A DNA stretch of 64,000 nucleotides from Asterias rubens (GCF_902459465.1 NC_047078.1:5976333-6040332); one strand, 5' to 3'. Counted from the stretch's first letter, positions 6,810-17,119 are shown. Notes: generated by a model not told the origin, from the sequence alone. Program-made: numbers and translations.

Positions 6810-9794
6810 CTGTAAAAAACAAAACAAAAAACAGTTAAAAGAGTGAAACTTGGAGTGTTGCTAACTGTTCTAAAGAAGTGTGGGTTGTTGTATTTTATTT
6901 GTAATTTACAAATAAAATACAACCCACACTTCTTTCGAAACAGTTGTTACAAATAAAATACAACAACCCACACTTCTTTCGAAACAGTTGGCAACACTCC
7001 AAGTTTAAGTTCCCATACAGGTGATGCACTGCAGTCCTGATGTGATGGCAAAACCCATCATATTTGGGCCAACTACCATAGAGTAGTGCAGGGCGTGAAC
7101 TAAAGTTGAAATTAACACTGGACTTAGGCAAGTGACCTTAGCATTGGAAAACTATATGACCAGACAAGTCCAGCAGTCTTGTGTTTGTGTTCAAATGTTG
7201 ACTTTCAGTCTTATAAGTTCAGGCCTGATACTTCATGGAGGCAACGAAGGCGATTGCCTCCGTGTCCCCTGGTCATTGCCTTGATGCTATTGAAATGCTC
7301 TTCCAGTACAAATTTGCAATTTCATCATACGGTGCCCTTTACCAAGAAAAAAATGCCTTGGTGCCCTTGCCTTTTCAAAAAAAGAAGCATACAGCCCTGT
7401 AAGTTGTTAACTTTGAAGAATACTTTCAATGAAAATAAAAAATGAGACAAGTATTCTGGTTATTTGCTTTTAATAAATACAGCTAGTTTCTTCTTCTCAT
7501 TTCAAACTCTTCTTGTAAAACAAAATTCTGGTACAGTATCTATATGGAAAGGTTTGCGGAAACACCATGTAATGAATATCTCTAAATGAGTTGGGGTGGT
7601 TCTGAAAAGAACCGTTGGTTTCAACTCGACGTTTCGATCAGTATGCTCTGATCGTCTTCTGGGGTCATTACACGGTGTTACCGCAAACCTTTCCATATCG
7701 TATTTCCTCCATGCAAAGTTTCAAATCCTAAGTATCTATTTTGTTGAGCTACTTTATTTGTTATGACACAAGCCCTGCAGGGCCCAATTTCATGGCTCTG
7801 CTCACCGTAAGCACAAAATCGGCGCTTACGGAAGCAGGGAATTCTGTGCATAAACCAAGCGTATTTCATGGGTTAGTGGCGTATTTGGGCTTCTGCGCGT
7901 GGGTACTCCACGTTACTAGGCATTCCACGCTTACAAGGCTAGTGCAGAAATTCGGTGCTTGCACGTGGGATCGTGATCGTAAGTGCAGAATTCGGCGGTA
8001 AGCAGAGCCATGAAATTGGGCCCAGGTGGCTTTACCACAAAATTATTACAGGCCTAGACCAGGAGCCGATTTCACAATGAGCTAAGATTGATCTTCACTG
8101 CAAATCAATAGTATTTGCTTTAGTGTGATGTCACAATACAGATCACTATGGTGGTGCTGACAATTTCTTTAACGATGGATGTTATTTCTCAGAGAAATCG
8201 AGCCCAAGTCCTTGCTCTATGCCTAGACCCAATTGCTGTGGCGCTGTACAGTCTGTAGGGCCTACTACTTAAAAAACAAATTGTAGTTCTCGGATGTACT
8301 GCGAATGACAAATTTCGAAAAAAGGAGTACAGCACCCTTAGACCCAGTAACTAGGGCGTTGTATTCCTTTTTCGAAATTTTGACATTATCTGTCCTACTA
8401 GCATGACAGATAATGTCAACATTTGGAAAAAGGAATACAGTTACTGGGTCTAACACTAACAGCGCCTTAGTTACTGGTTCTCTCTTCTAGAACTATGACA
8501 GGCCTGATACTTCACGGAGGCAATGAAGGCGAATGCCTCCGTTGCCCCTTGTCATTGCCTTGGTGCCCTTGAAATGCTCCAGTAGAAATTTACTATTTCA
8601 TCATAGGGTGCCCTTTGCCAAAGAGAAAATGCCTTGGTGCCCTTGCCCTTTCAAAAACGAAGCATACAGTCCTGCTATGATATGAGATACGATATATCGT
8701 CTTTCACGGGTGATAGCGGAAATAATCTCACAGTTCTAGGACCGAGTAGGCCTATTCACAGACAGCCCTGTAACTAAGTGTTAACCATGGATGAATAAAC
8801 TAATTTATTCCTCCATGGTGTAATCGTAGCTGTAATATTACTATTGTTTGAGTTTATATTGAATTCTCAAATGTTAGAAATAGAAGCCGAGTAATATAAA
8901 TCAGGCCTTTACTATTTATTTTTATATTTTATATATAATTTATTAATTTTTGTTGTAATAACATACTAATAATAATATTAACTATTCAACGACATGTCAT
9001 CACTCATGACTCATTGTAACTTCTTCCTTTGAACTTTACTTTGTGTGTAGTGATGTGATTCACTGATTTTGTTCGAAAATAATTTGTAAACATACTATTT
9101 GGGTAATTTAATAGGGCCTAATTAATAATAAATGGGCCTACTTTACACACGTTACAGTATCACTTGTTTATTTATAAAACAGTACAGTGAAATTTATGGT
9201 TATTACAAATAATATTACAATGAATTTTTTTAGGGGGAAATTTTTCAAAATTTAAAATACTACAATGCTCAAGTTTTTCATGCCAAAATAACATAAAAAT
9301 CCTCTTTAGAATAAGTTTTAATATCATGAGAACGTTCTTCATCTTTCAATTACAATTCAACAAACCCCATATTGAAAAACATAGGCCTACATGTTTGTTC
9401 ACGTTTACCCGTGAGTACCAGCGCAGCACCTATACAACAATAAATCGCTATAAATCACGGCCTGGAGAGGTTTATCCGCTCTATATAACCGATTCGCCCC
9501 AAAGGAAGTTAACCAAACGAAATGGGGCGACAGGGAGATTTGCAGAAGTGGTAGTCAACTGCGGAGGCTTTGGAACCCCAACTAAGATTAGAATGAACAA
9601 ACAATTTTTACCAACCTGATGACATTGTCGTCCAATTCCACGCTTATATTTCTCCATTCCTTTTGATATTTGGCGATTTTCCTGACCATGTCTTTGACAC
9701 ATGGGACATCTTTTTTCCCAGTTCTCCATTTGGGACATTCAGTTGGTTTGAAATCAATCAAATCTGAAACGAAAGATCGAAACAACGGCGCCAT
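5702..9794 (-). CDS. Fic-domain protein (probable AMPylase), two-exon gene
   Basis: Coding parts are complement(9616..9794) joined to complement(5702..6809), 428 aa. The start is the ATG at 9794 (A at -3, G at +4). Exon 1 ends in phase 2 at donor ATCAG/GTTGGT. Exon 2 follows TTTTTTACAG and completes an Arg codon. Residues 234-245 (HPFGDGNGRLCR) match the Fic signature HPFx(D/E)GNGRxxR, with catalytic His234 and the nucleotide-binding GNGR loop. The upstream segment GVYSNKRR...NGEIYEYP resembles the flap region of Fic proteins. Residues 74-79 (CCVEEG) sit where class II Fic proteins carry the inhibitory (S/T)xxxE(G/N) motif, with Cys for Ser/Thr and the Glu kept. Residues 85-341 form a module that is then repeated downstream; the frame runs into the second module and stops after a one-base difference. 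Fic enzymes usually transfer AMP to hydroxyl side chains. Substrate and cell compartment are not inferable; no signal peptide is seen. Exon phase agreement makes the model strong, but expression is unknown. Confidence 0.8.
5966..6736 (-). repeat. Fic tandem module, unit 1 (intact, 771 bp)
   Basis: 771 bp is exactly 257 codons, from LEDAKTCLDQHY to PTRKVLVS. It contains the helical region, flap and HPFGDGNGR core. The duplication boundary lies just after the putative inhibitory motif of the parent gene, so that motif is not part of the repeated unit. Confidence 0.9.
6843..7006. repeat. Inverted repeat with duplicated arm in Fic intron 1
   Basis: 'aacttggagtgttgc...aagaagtgtgggttgttg' at 6846-6895 is inverted at 6912-7005, where the arm occurs twice ('acccacacttctttcgaaacagttg'). 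Capable of a long hairpin in the pre-mRNA, 35 bp upstream of the exon 2 acceptor. Confidence 0.7.
7218..7408 (+). mobile_element. Family F repeat (GGCCTGATACTTCACGGAGG)
   Basis: 'caggcctgatacttcatggaggcaacgaaggcgattgcctccgtgtccc' through 'gaagcatacagccctg'. A near copy is at 8502-8680 and other copies at 26880, 42338 (inverted) and 49285. Non-coding, short interspersed repeat. Confidence 0.65.
7538..7738. repeat. Fold-back element with TATGGAAAGGTTTGCGG ends
   Basis: Left end 'atatggaaaggtttgcggaaacaccatgtaatga' is inverted at the right ('tcattacacggtgttaccgcaaacctttccatat'). The middle contains 'ctcgacgtttcgatcagtatgctctgatcgtcttc', a hairpin also seen near 51186. Family G-like. Confidence 0.7.
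7776..8024. mobile_element. Family D MITE-like element
   Basis: Ends GGGCCCAATTTCATGGCTCT and AGAGCCATGAAATTGGGCCC are exact inverted repeats. Internal 'ggcgcttacggaagcagggaattctg' recurs at 55131-55370. A decayed copy is at 12574-12740. No coding capacity. Confidence 0.75.
8270..8475. repeat. Nested fold-back repeat
   Basis: 'aaaaaggagtacagcaccctta...cccagtaactagg' and 'gttgtattccttttt' are inverted around 'gacattatctgtc...gacagataatgtc' (8384-8418). The pattern 'cagttactgggtct' follows. Long hairpin potential. Confidence 0.6.
8502..8682 (+). mobile_element. Family F repeat, second copy
   Basis: Same sequence as 7218-7408 with minor differences. The two copies are in the same orientation in the Fic intron. 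Confidence 0.65.
8690..9600. other. AT-rich remainder of Fic intron 1
   Basis: Very AT-rich, mostly single-copy-looking sequence with TA-rich runs at 8920-9000. No supported exon. The 97-codon plus-strand frame at 9326-9619 overlaps the end of Fic exon 1 and has no independent support. Confidence 0.5.
9616..9794 (-). CDS. Fic gene exon 1
   Basis: Encodes MAPLFRSFVSDL... to ...ELDDNVI plus two bases of an Arg codon. 59 residues, basic, with CPKW and DVPCVKDMV segments but no domain I recognise. The donor GTTGGT is weak but has an AG before it and matches the phase of exon 2. Confidence 0.7.
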
Positions 9795-10119
9795 TTTCAA
9801 CGTCTCATTAATTTGAAAATGGATATTTCCAAATTTGTAAGCGCTTATTGAAAATTTGCGCGCGCAATTTTTGGTTACAGTAGTCTGCCCTTACAAAATA
9901 CAAAATTGCGCGGCTGGTGGGACTAACGGCCGGCCGTGTCCGAATCGGACACGGCCTACTATTGCACAACACGGACAAGTATCGCACTCCAGAATTGTCA
10001 AAGTTCGGATACTTTTTAATGTTTGAAGTCTGGCCGGCTCTGTACGTAAACTACTTCGAAATAAGTTCAAGCTCGACTGCTGATCTATGTTTATTAAGTG
10101 AAGTTAGTTCTTATTCGAT
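9795..10119. promoter_or_regulatory. Probable bidirectional promoter, Fic gene / coiled-coil gene
   Basis: 325 bp between divergent start codons (9794 minus, 10120 plus). No TATA box is evident. It contains a GC-rich patch with GCGCGCGC (about 9859), GCGCGG (about 9908), a self-complementary ACGGCCGGCCGT (9926-9937) and a 12-bp-arm palindrome at 9932-9956. CpG density is higher than in the flanks. Promoter role is inferred from the geometry. Confidence 0.6.
9932..9956. promoter_or_regulatory. Near-perfect palindrome in shared promoter
   Basis: Arms GGCCGTGTCCGA and TCGGACACGGCC are exact reverse complements separated by a single A. A candidate dimeric factor site or cruciform. No known factor is assigned. 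Confidence 0.6.
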
Positions 10120-10209
10120 ATGTCACGATCATCAGTTAAGGCAAGTTCAAATTCGAAAGCTGCAGAAGGCAAAGTGGATGCACATTTTCTTAAGAATAGA
10201 GTTGAAGAG
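10120..10209 (+). CDS. Coiled-coil gene exon 1
   Basis: Encodes MSRSSVKASSNSK...FLKNRVEE, 30 codons, ending at GAAGAG/GTGGGC in phase 0. Confidence 0.75.
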
Positions 10210-13200
10210 GTGGGCTAGTCTTTTTAACTTTTATTATTATATAAAATAAGCCTTTTGCAAAATATTTGCTTGGGGGTTGGGTTGGGGGAAGTTCCCGAAG
10301 TTGGGCAGTTGAATTTCTGTAAATGGCACCTCCATGGGCACAGTCAACACTCAAATGACTATATTGTTTTGAGTGTCGAGTGTCACTGTGCCATTGTCAC
10401 GACTGTGCTGTCAATCAGTGTCAAACAAACACAAGTGGATTGTTTGTAATAATAGTTGCCTTGGTAACCATGTAAACTTTTTTTTAAAGAAAAATGAGTT
10501 TGTAGTGTAAACAAATAAGTTTGTTGTGTAAGCTGACTGACTTTATATAGTTTCTTTTTTAACAATTTATAAGATTTAAAAAAAATTATAATTTAGCATA
10601 ATAAGTTATTAAAATCTGCAAGTGCAAAGCAATAATTTAATAAAATAAAATAAGCCTATCCTTCAGCCCACTGTCCTGTTTTCACAGGATTATGCCTTTT
10701 TCTTTGAATTGGAAAAATAATAATGATGCCACATATCAACTGATGCCCTAATTACCTTCATTTGTTTATAAGAAGTATGGAAACTTGATGGACATTGAAA
10801 TTTTCACACCACACACAGATCGTCGATGTGACTTAAATTGGTCCCATTTGTTTTGAGTGTTTCCTGTTTTTGAGGCACACAAGAAAGTATGGTTTCCAAG
10901 TGAAGCCATACGTGGAAAAAATATATCTGCAGTGAGTACAAGTATTCTTTTAGACTTTGTGTATGACTCTATAGCCACCAGCAGTTGTCTTCATTTTAGT
11001 AAAGTTATTTTTTTTATGACAATTTAAAAAAATTACCATGGTAATTTGCAATAAAAATACAAGTAAATAAAAAGATAAAAAGTGTGAATAATTATTGGCT
11101 TTTTTTTCTTAACACTTATACGATAAAGCTCGTATAAATGAACAGTGATAATTAACTCACCAAGCCAATGTTTGAATTTTAATATTTAAATAATAATATT
11201 GATATGAGGGTAACAAATAACATTCTCCAAATATGTTAGAAAATGAAAGCACATTGTTTCTTTACACCTCTTTTTTCCCCAGAATGCTCTACAGAATGTT
11301 CAGTCTCATGATTTGATCATCGTGAATTGTGAATTGAAATAGTGTTTGATGAAAACTTACCGGTGCGCTTATCTGAAATTCAAAGACAGTAAATAACTGC
11401 TGATGGCAATCACAAAAGTATGGATCCATATAACTGTTTAGTTAATTTTGATTTTCATTCCAGTTAGAGGCCGAAGTTTTAGCCCTGAAGAAAAGGCTTG
11501 ATGGTTTAAGAAAGGCCAAGAACACAACAGTCCTCAAGAAACAGAAGGAGTATGTCTCATCATCTGAAGCAAGGTGAAGTAAACAAATTATGACTGCTAT
11601 GATTGTTTGTTTGTTTGTTTGTTTAGATGATCTTCCTGTCAAGGGAACTCTGGAATTCTGGAGTCCGCTGTCCATTTTAACCACAAGCCAATAACCAGTT
11701 TTTTTTTGTACAAGCAGCTTATCTTACCCATTTTATGAGGGTTTTTTTGGTGATGTGTTCCCGCAGCCTGCTGACCTTTGCCCTTCACAGTAAGATATTT
11801 CTCACATGTGAGAACTGGACTTATTAGGAAGAGGGTGAAGGTCTTGGCAAACTCCTATAAGGGGATATAAACGCCAAGCTTGCAACAACCAATCTCTCTA
11901 ATAAAAATATTGGTTTAACGTCTTATAATAAATGAGTTGCACATATCAATTAGAAATTGTGATTCAGTTACTAGAGGCAGTAACTAAACAACAAAAACTT
12001 ATTCTCGTCATTGTGAAATCAGAGGTTAGCTTGGTAGGATTTGAACCCACACCCTTGTGATTGCAGGTCCTTCAGTCTAACCACTTGACCAATGTGACAA
12101 GGTTAACATTGAAATAGTGGCCAGAAGAAATACAATGCTCCCAGGAGTGATTTTAGTCTTCTTCTTGTGACGAATTACTTAGGGTAAAAACTGATGCAAA
12201 ATTAACATCTATTTAATTTCAATGATTGGTTCATTTGTTATCAGATCGACCCTTGACCCTAAGATCTCTGACCTCCAGAGGAAGATGGATGACCTCAGCT
12301 TGCAGCATAAGAAAGAAATGGAGGCTTTAAAAACAAAACATGAAGAATCACTGCAGAAACGCTCAAAGGTAACTCCCAGAAATGATACAAGGAAACAAAA
12401 CTTGATGATTAAATGAAATTTAAGGTTGTAGGTTCGAATCCTATCAAACTAACCGCTGATATCCACTATGACTAGAATAAGTATTTTCATCTAGTTACTG
12501 AATCTCAATTTCTTGATTTGTGTAATTCATAACCATAGCAGTTTGTTATACCAATGTTTGCGTCAGGGCAGGGCCCAATTTCATGGCTCTGCCTACCCCT
12601 GAATTCTGCTGCGCCTCTGATCACCATCCAGTGCTTATTGTGAAAGCGCCGAATTACTGTACTGTTATCGCAGAATGCCCAGTAACGCACGCGCCCAAGC
12701 AAAAATTCCCTGCTAACATGTGAAATAATCCCTGCTTCCATAAGTGCCAGTTTTTGCTAATGGTATAAGCTTAGCCAAGCTAAGCAAACATTTAGCTGGG
12801 CACCAGCCACAACAATGCAAACTTCATGTAATTTGGGCTGGCAACCTGATTCTGCAAAGCAATACTATTGTGTGCTTAGTTTTTGTCCTTGCAGACTTTA
12901 TGAAATTGGGCCCTGATGACAAGCCCAAACCATTTCAGGCGACTAATTGAATTACATCTTCCATCAGACATCAACACCGCCCCCTTGTGACCACGAGAAA
13001 GAAATCAAGGAGCTCAAGACGAGAAACAAGACTTTGAATGAAGAGAATGAGGAACTGAAACTCTTCAACAACGAACTGAAGATGGAGAATACAGAGATGA
13101 GAGAGAAATTTGAGCAGTTGTTTACGGAACTGAGTATCAAAGAGGCACAATGGTGTGAGAAAGAAGAACAACTTAATCTTAAGGTATGGGAAGATTTCTC

Positions 13201-15647
13201 TATCTCTTTCTTGATTTGCATCGTCATTTTTGACTCCCCTGTGAAAGATGAATCCACAGGACTATTGCCTGCTGCCATAGGCTTTGCAAATCTCACTTCT
13301 TTATGTGTTAATGAACTTTTAACGTTAGTGCACTTTAACGCTAGGTAATGAACAAGACTTGCACAATCTACATTTGTTAACTGGAAAAGCAGCATTTCTA
13401 ACACCATACTCGACTTTATAACACACAAGTATCTTTATAAAGTACATGTACGTACACAAATTGCAGACATGCCGTGAATAAAAGCATGTGGGCTGTGTGT
13501 ACGTGGAGTCCCGGCAATCCTTGGACCTTCTACGTTTCAGAACATGAACTGTCTTTACAGTAGGCCACTTCAGTGATCTACAGAGCTCAGGAGCTTTGTT
13601 CACCTCCTTGAGGAGCATTTGTGAATTAGATTTCCTCAGACTATAATAATAATAGTAATAATATCTATAAGTCTTATATAGCGCACGTATCTACCAAACA
13701 AGGTACTCAAGGCGCTGAATATAATATACAAACTTTCAGAAAGAAAGGTAATTGCAGTGATGAATTTTGAGACCCAATTATTTAGCACCTTATAGGGGTT
13801 TACAAGGTTCTACGGCGCATACAGCAGCCACAGCCAGGAACACCAGGGCGAACCCCTTCTCTTTTCGAAAAGTGCAGTGGGTTCTTTTACATGTGTTACA
13901 CAACACATGGGACCAACGGCTTTACGTCCCATCCGAAGGACGAAGCAATGGTGAAGTGTCTTGCTTAAGGACACAAGTGTCATGGCTGGGGATTCGAACC
14001 CACACTCTGTTGATCAGAAACACCAGAGTTTGAATTCGGTGCTCTTAACCGCTCGGCCATGACACTATAGAGACAGTTGCTATGTCAAATTGAAGCTTTT
14101 GTGTAGCAACCTCCAGATGAGCAAACCCTGGTACCATTGTCCCATACACTTTCATTCAGAATTGTGTATTGGTGTTCACCGTCTCTTACGTAACCACGCA
14201 AAAACTTGCCCCGAATAATGTGACATAGCAACTGTCCCTACAGTCTGAGGAATTCAAATTTAAGCAGTAACTTAATAATAATGACGTCTTCTATAGCGCC
14301 GGTATCCACTAAAAAGTGCTCATGGCGCTTGCTCCAATAAAAATGTTCCCCCTTGGTTGCTTTCCAGCAGTGCAAAGATCAAGAGAAAAAAACAATGTCC
14401 AATGTCTAGGGAATTTTACTGAAATGTTTTTGAAAAGAGATGGGTCTTCGGGGTTGATTTGAAAGTGTCTATTGTTTGGATGGCTCTGATGGAATGTGGT
14501 AGACCGTTCCACACCTTCCCTGCAGCTACCTTGCGATCAAGCAACTTATCGTTCCAGACATTATTCAAATCTAACCAGCGTGGGGCTGATTGAAGTTTTA
14601 TCGTTTTTTCCCCCTCTTCAGATGAAGCTTCAATGGGGAGAGAAGTATCGAGAATGGATGGAGGTCACTGAGAAGAAGATAGCTGACCTCCAAGCAGCTA
14701 ACGATTTATTGTAAGTCAGTCTCGTGTTTTCACAGCTAACTGTAGCAGAAAATATTGCTTGAAGACACAGGAAACTATTGGTAATAGTCAAAGACCAGTC
14801 TTCTCACTTGGTGTATCTCAACATATGCATAAAATAACATACCTGTGAAAATTTGAGCTCAATTTGTCGTCGAAGTTGCGAGATAATAATGAAAGAAAGA
14901 AACACCCTTCTCACACAAAGCTGTGTGCTTTCAGATGCTTTGATTTCGAGAACTCAAAATCTAATTCTGAGGTCTTAAAATCAAATTCGTGGAAAATTAC
15001 TTCTTTCTCAAAAACTATGTTACTTCAGAGGGAGCCGTTTCTCACAAAGTTTTATACTATCGACAGCTCTCCACTACTCGCTACCAAGTAATTTTTTATG
15101 CAAATAATTATTTTGATACCAATAGTGTCCAGTGCTTTTAAGGAGTCCAGTCCCGGAAGTAAACTTAACCCACGGAGGCCATGATCTTGGCCTTCTTGCC
15201 CCTTCCAAAGCTTCTTATAGACTTTAAGATTTTCCAATGGATGTTCCCTTTACAAGGAGGCCATGGCCTTTGTTGCCCATGATCTTGGCCTTGGTGCACC
15301 TTCAAAAGTCTCCATACACTTTAAGATCTTCCAATTGAGGTCCTTCGTAAAACAAAAATAGACTTGCCCTCTCAAAAGTGAAATTCCCGACCTGCACTCT
15401 TAAACATAAAGCCATCGTCAATAAAGAAATATCAGCATCTCATTCACAATTGCCAATGCATGTGTGCTTCTGTGCTTTGCTTATGGCAAGCAGAGCTATG
15501 AAATTGGACCACGTTGTCAGTTAAAAAACTTATAGTGATTTCAGACCAATACAGATTTACTTTCAATATTAAAATTCCAGGATCAATAAATGGTTTTTTC
15601 TTCCTCTCTCCAGACGCAGTTATATGAAACCGTCTGATACAACATAA
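10120..15647 (+). CDS. Small coiled-coil protein, six exons, 220 aa
   Basis: Join 10120..10209, 11464..11573, 12245..12368, 12968..13183, 14622..14710, 15614..15647. All introns are GT-AG and all phases agree (0, 2, 0, 0, 2). In-frame TGA and TAG codons lie just upstream of the ATG at 10120, fixing the start. The protein is highly charged: MSRSSVKASSNSK..., a Leu-rich heptad segment from about residue 25 to 65, another at about 68-105, TSTPPPCDHEKE linker near 109, then strong heptads (EIKELKTRNKTLNEENEELK...) to about 178, and a C-terminal KYREWMEVTEKKIADLQAANDLL segment ending RSYMKPSDTT. No catalytic motifs, signal peptide or membrane segment. Length and composition fit a ciliary or centrosomal scaffold, and an X-box motif in intron 1 agrees, but I cannot name the family. 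Confidence 0.8.
10455..10468 (+). promoter_or_regulatory. X-box-like RFX motif in intron 1
   Basis: GTTGCCTTGGTAAC fits the imperfect-palindrome X-box consensus (GTTGCC, two-base spacer, GGTAAC), the site bound by RFX factors at ciliary genes. It lies about 335 bp downstream of the start codon. Function is inferred. Confidence 0.5.
11464..11573 (+). CDS. Coiled-coil gene exon 2
   Basis: After TTCATTCCAG. Encodes LEAEVLALKKRLDGLRKAKN... to SSSEA plus two bases; donor AAG/GTGAAG. Confidence 0.8.
12015..12112 (-). mobile_element. tRNA-derived SINE head, minus orientation
   Basis: Minus strand reads TGGTCAAGTGGTTAGACTG (A-box-like) and GGGTTCAAATCC (B-box-like). Related plus-strand sequence is at 12423-12565 and 52320-52510. 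It lacks a clean tRNA fold context, so SINE is preferred. Confidence 0.6.
12245..12368 (+). CDS. Coiled-coil gene exon 3
   Basis: After GTTATCAG. Encodes (R)STLDPKISDLQRKMDDLSLQ... to QKRSK, donor AAG/GTAACT. Confidence 0.8.
12423..12570 (+). mobile_element. SINE fragment (B-box onward)
   Basis: 'gtaggttcgaatcctatcaaactaaccgctgatatccactatgactagaataag...ttactgaatctcaa' matches 52360-52500, where the tRNA-like head is also present. The head is missing here. Confidence 0.6.
12574..12745. mobile_element. Decayed family D element
   Basis: Starts GGGCCCAATTTCATGGCTCT and continues with a divergent form of the internal sequence seen at 7776-8024. It is followed by family C-like sequence ending TGAAATTGGGCCC at 12901-12913. 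Confidence 0.5.
12968..13183 (+). CDS. Coiled-coil gene exon 4
   Basis: After TCTTCCATCAG. 72 codons, TSTPPPCDHEKEIKELKTRN... to CEKEEQLNLK, the strongest coiled-coil segment (repeated Glu/Lys/Leu heptads). Donor AAG/GTATGG. Confidence 0.85.
13640..14068 (-). mobile_element. Full-length tRNA-derived SINE, minus orientation
   Basis: Minus strand: head GTGTCATGGCCGAGCGGTTAA (A box) and GGGTTCGAATCCC (B box), then 'cacttgtgtccttaagcaagacactt...ccttcggatgggacgtaaag', ending in a GCGC...ATATAAG...(ATT)-type tail at 13640-13690. Same family as 27805, 56070 and 57055. Confidence 0.75.
14275..14590 (-). mobile_element. Non-LTR retrotransposon 3' end fragment
   Basis: Minus strand encodes GKVWNGLPHSIRAIQTIDTF and then KSTPKTHLFSKTFQ with a stop, the typical C-terminal tail of CR1/L2-type reverse transcriptase ORFs ('LWN.LP...FK..LKTHLF'). 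It is followed by a GCGC tail and TAATAATAA at 14275-14300. Confidence 0.65.
14622..14710 (+). CDS. Coiled-coil gene exon 5
   Basis: After CCCCTCTTCAG. Encodes MKLQWGEKYREWMEVTEKKI then ADLQAANDL plus two bases, donor ATT/GTAAGT. The LINE fragment ends only about 30 bp upstream of this acceptor. Confidence 0.85.
14755..15143 (+). mobile_element. Family A MITE (TTAAAGGCAGTGGACACT ends), diverged
   Basis: Contains 'actattggtaat.gtcaaagaccagtcttctcacttggtgtatctcaacatatgcataaaataac...gaaaatttgagctcaat' and ends 'accaatagtgtccagtgctttt'. About 390 bp, the commonest repeat in this window. Confidence 0.7.
15144..15400 (+). mobile_element. Family F-like repeat, two partial copies
   Basis: 'ggaggccatgatcttggccttcttgccccttccaaag...' occurs at about 15173 and again at about 15258, with the final 'cctctcaaaagtgaaattcc'. 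A relative is at 61632-61795. Confidence 0.45.
15614..15647 (+). CDS. Coiled-coil gene exon 6 (stop)
   Basis: After TCCTCTCTCCAG. Completes a Leu codon, then RSYMKPSDTT and TAA at 15645-15647. A good polypyrimidine tract supports the acceptor. No clear poly(A) signal was identified close by. Confidence 0.75.
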
Positions 15648-16224
15648 CGACTTCTTCAGTAGACTTTAAGAGGATCCAACAACCTGCAATCATGGAGAGA
15701 CCATTTCAAAGAGTTTACTGAGCAAACCTGACTGCTCACGAAAAGATAAATAGGAAATAGGAGTAAATTTTAGTTTTAGATGTCGGAGGAAAACCGATGT
15801 TTGGGAAACCCACGCAATCAGGTAGGGACTGGAAACCCCAAATCCACATGCAAGGCATTGGCTGAAGATGAGATTCGGAACCAGGGTCCGCAGAGATGAT
15901 AGGCAGTGGGAAAACTCGCACTGTGTCACCCTGATTCGCTATACATTCCATATATATGCTGAACATTTTATTTTTCACTACAGATCGAGGAACCATATAA
16001 AAACATCAGGTATTCAAAGGAAAATACCTCACACAGCAAGTATTTATACCAAAACAATAGTTTATTGGTACCATGAAAATGTTATGATACAGATTTTAAA
16101 TTATTTAAACTAGTCGAGTGTTTGTATTTTATAACAAGGAACTGTACATGAACACCCTTTGTATTAAACTCTAAATTAGAAGAATTTAAAATCTACACAA
16201 AGTACTTGAATCTATTTACTGGCT

Positions 16225-16590
16225 TCTTAAAGATCGGTCGAGTTGGTCAATAAAAAGCGTTTGTAACCATTTGTTATAAAATGTATATGGTTAGAAAGAT
16301 GTTGTAAAAGTAGAATAAAATGATCTACACAAATATGCCTCGAAATTGCCTGGTTTTCCTTTTCTCTCGTCGACTAACACGGTCGACCATTTATGAGAGT
16401 CAAATTTTTGACTCCCATAAATGGCCGACCGTGTTAGTTCGCACAGTAAAAGGAAAACCAGGCAATTTTGAGGCAAATTTGTGTGGATCATTGTGTTCTA
16501 CTTCTAACCATTTGCAATTAATAACAAACGGTTTCAAATGCTTTTCAACGACCAACCCGTCCGATCCAAGGCAACGTGTTCCTATAATAT
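16225..16590. mobile_element. Family B palindromic MITE, copy 1
   Basis: Near-perfect inverted repeat: 'gatcggtcgagttggt...aagatgttgtaaaagtagaata...' mirrored to '...ccgatccaaggcaacgtgttcct'. Centre at about 16400 with 'atttatgagagtcaa/ttgactcccataaat'. No coding capacity; open frames on both strands are shadows of the palindrome. Confidence 0.75.
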
Positions 16591-16599
16591 ACTTTGCAG

Positions 16600-16680
16600 A
16601 CTATGTAATCACAATTTTTCTGATCTTTCAGACTATGTTATCACAATTTTTCTGATCTTTCAAAGGGCAAACAAAATCAG
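16600..16680 (+). repeat. Short tandem duplication
   Basis: 'gactatgtaatcacaatttttctgatctttca' is followed directly by 'gactatgttatcacaatttttctgatctttca' (32-bp unit, twice). Confidence 0.7.
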
Positions 16681-16735
16681 AAATCAGACTAGGAAGTACG
16701 AAGAATATCCTGCCTGGAATGGATTTCACAAACAG

Positions 16736-17119
16736 TTAAAGTGACACGTTGCCCTGGATCGGAACAGTTGGTCTCTAAAAATCGTTCGTTATAAAATGCG
16801 AACTGGTTAGAAAGATGTTGTGAAAGTAGAATACAATGATGTACACAAATATGCCTTGAAATTGCGTGGTTTTCCTTTTACTTTGCAAACTAACACGGTC
16901 AGCCATATTTTATGGGATTCAAAATATGACTCCCATAAATGGCCGACGACGTTAGTCGACGATAAAAATGAAAACCATGCCATTTCGAGGTGTATTTGTG
17001 TGGATCATTGTATTCTACTTTTACATCATCTTTCTACCCATATGCATTTTATAACAAACGGTTACAAACGCTTTTTATAGACCAACTCGTCCGATCCAAG
17101 GCAACGTGTCCCTTTAAGA
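16736..17119. mobile_element. Family B palindromic MITE, copy 2
   Basis: Flanked by TTAA on both sides (TTAAAGTGACACGTTGCC ... GGCAACGTGTCCCTTTAA). About 380 bp, inverted arms over 150 bp each with ATTTTATGGGATTC/GACTCCCATAAATGG near the centre. Confidence 0.8.

Noticed and set aside
16291..16744. Open frames on both strands with near-identical proteins (TRSTIYESQ...)
   Set aside because: They are the two arms of a palindromic family B MITE.
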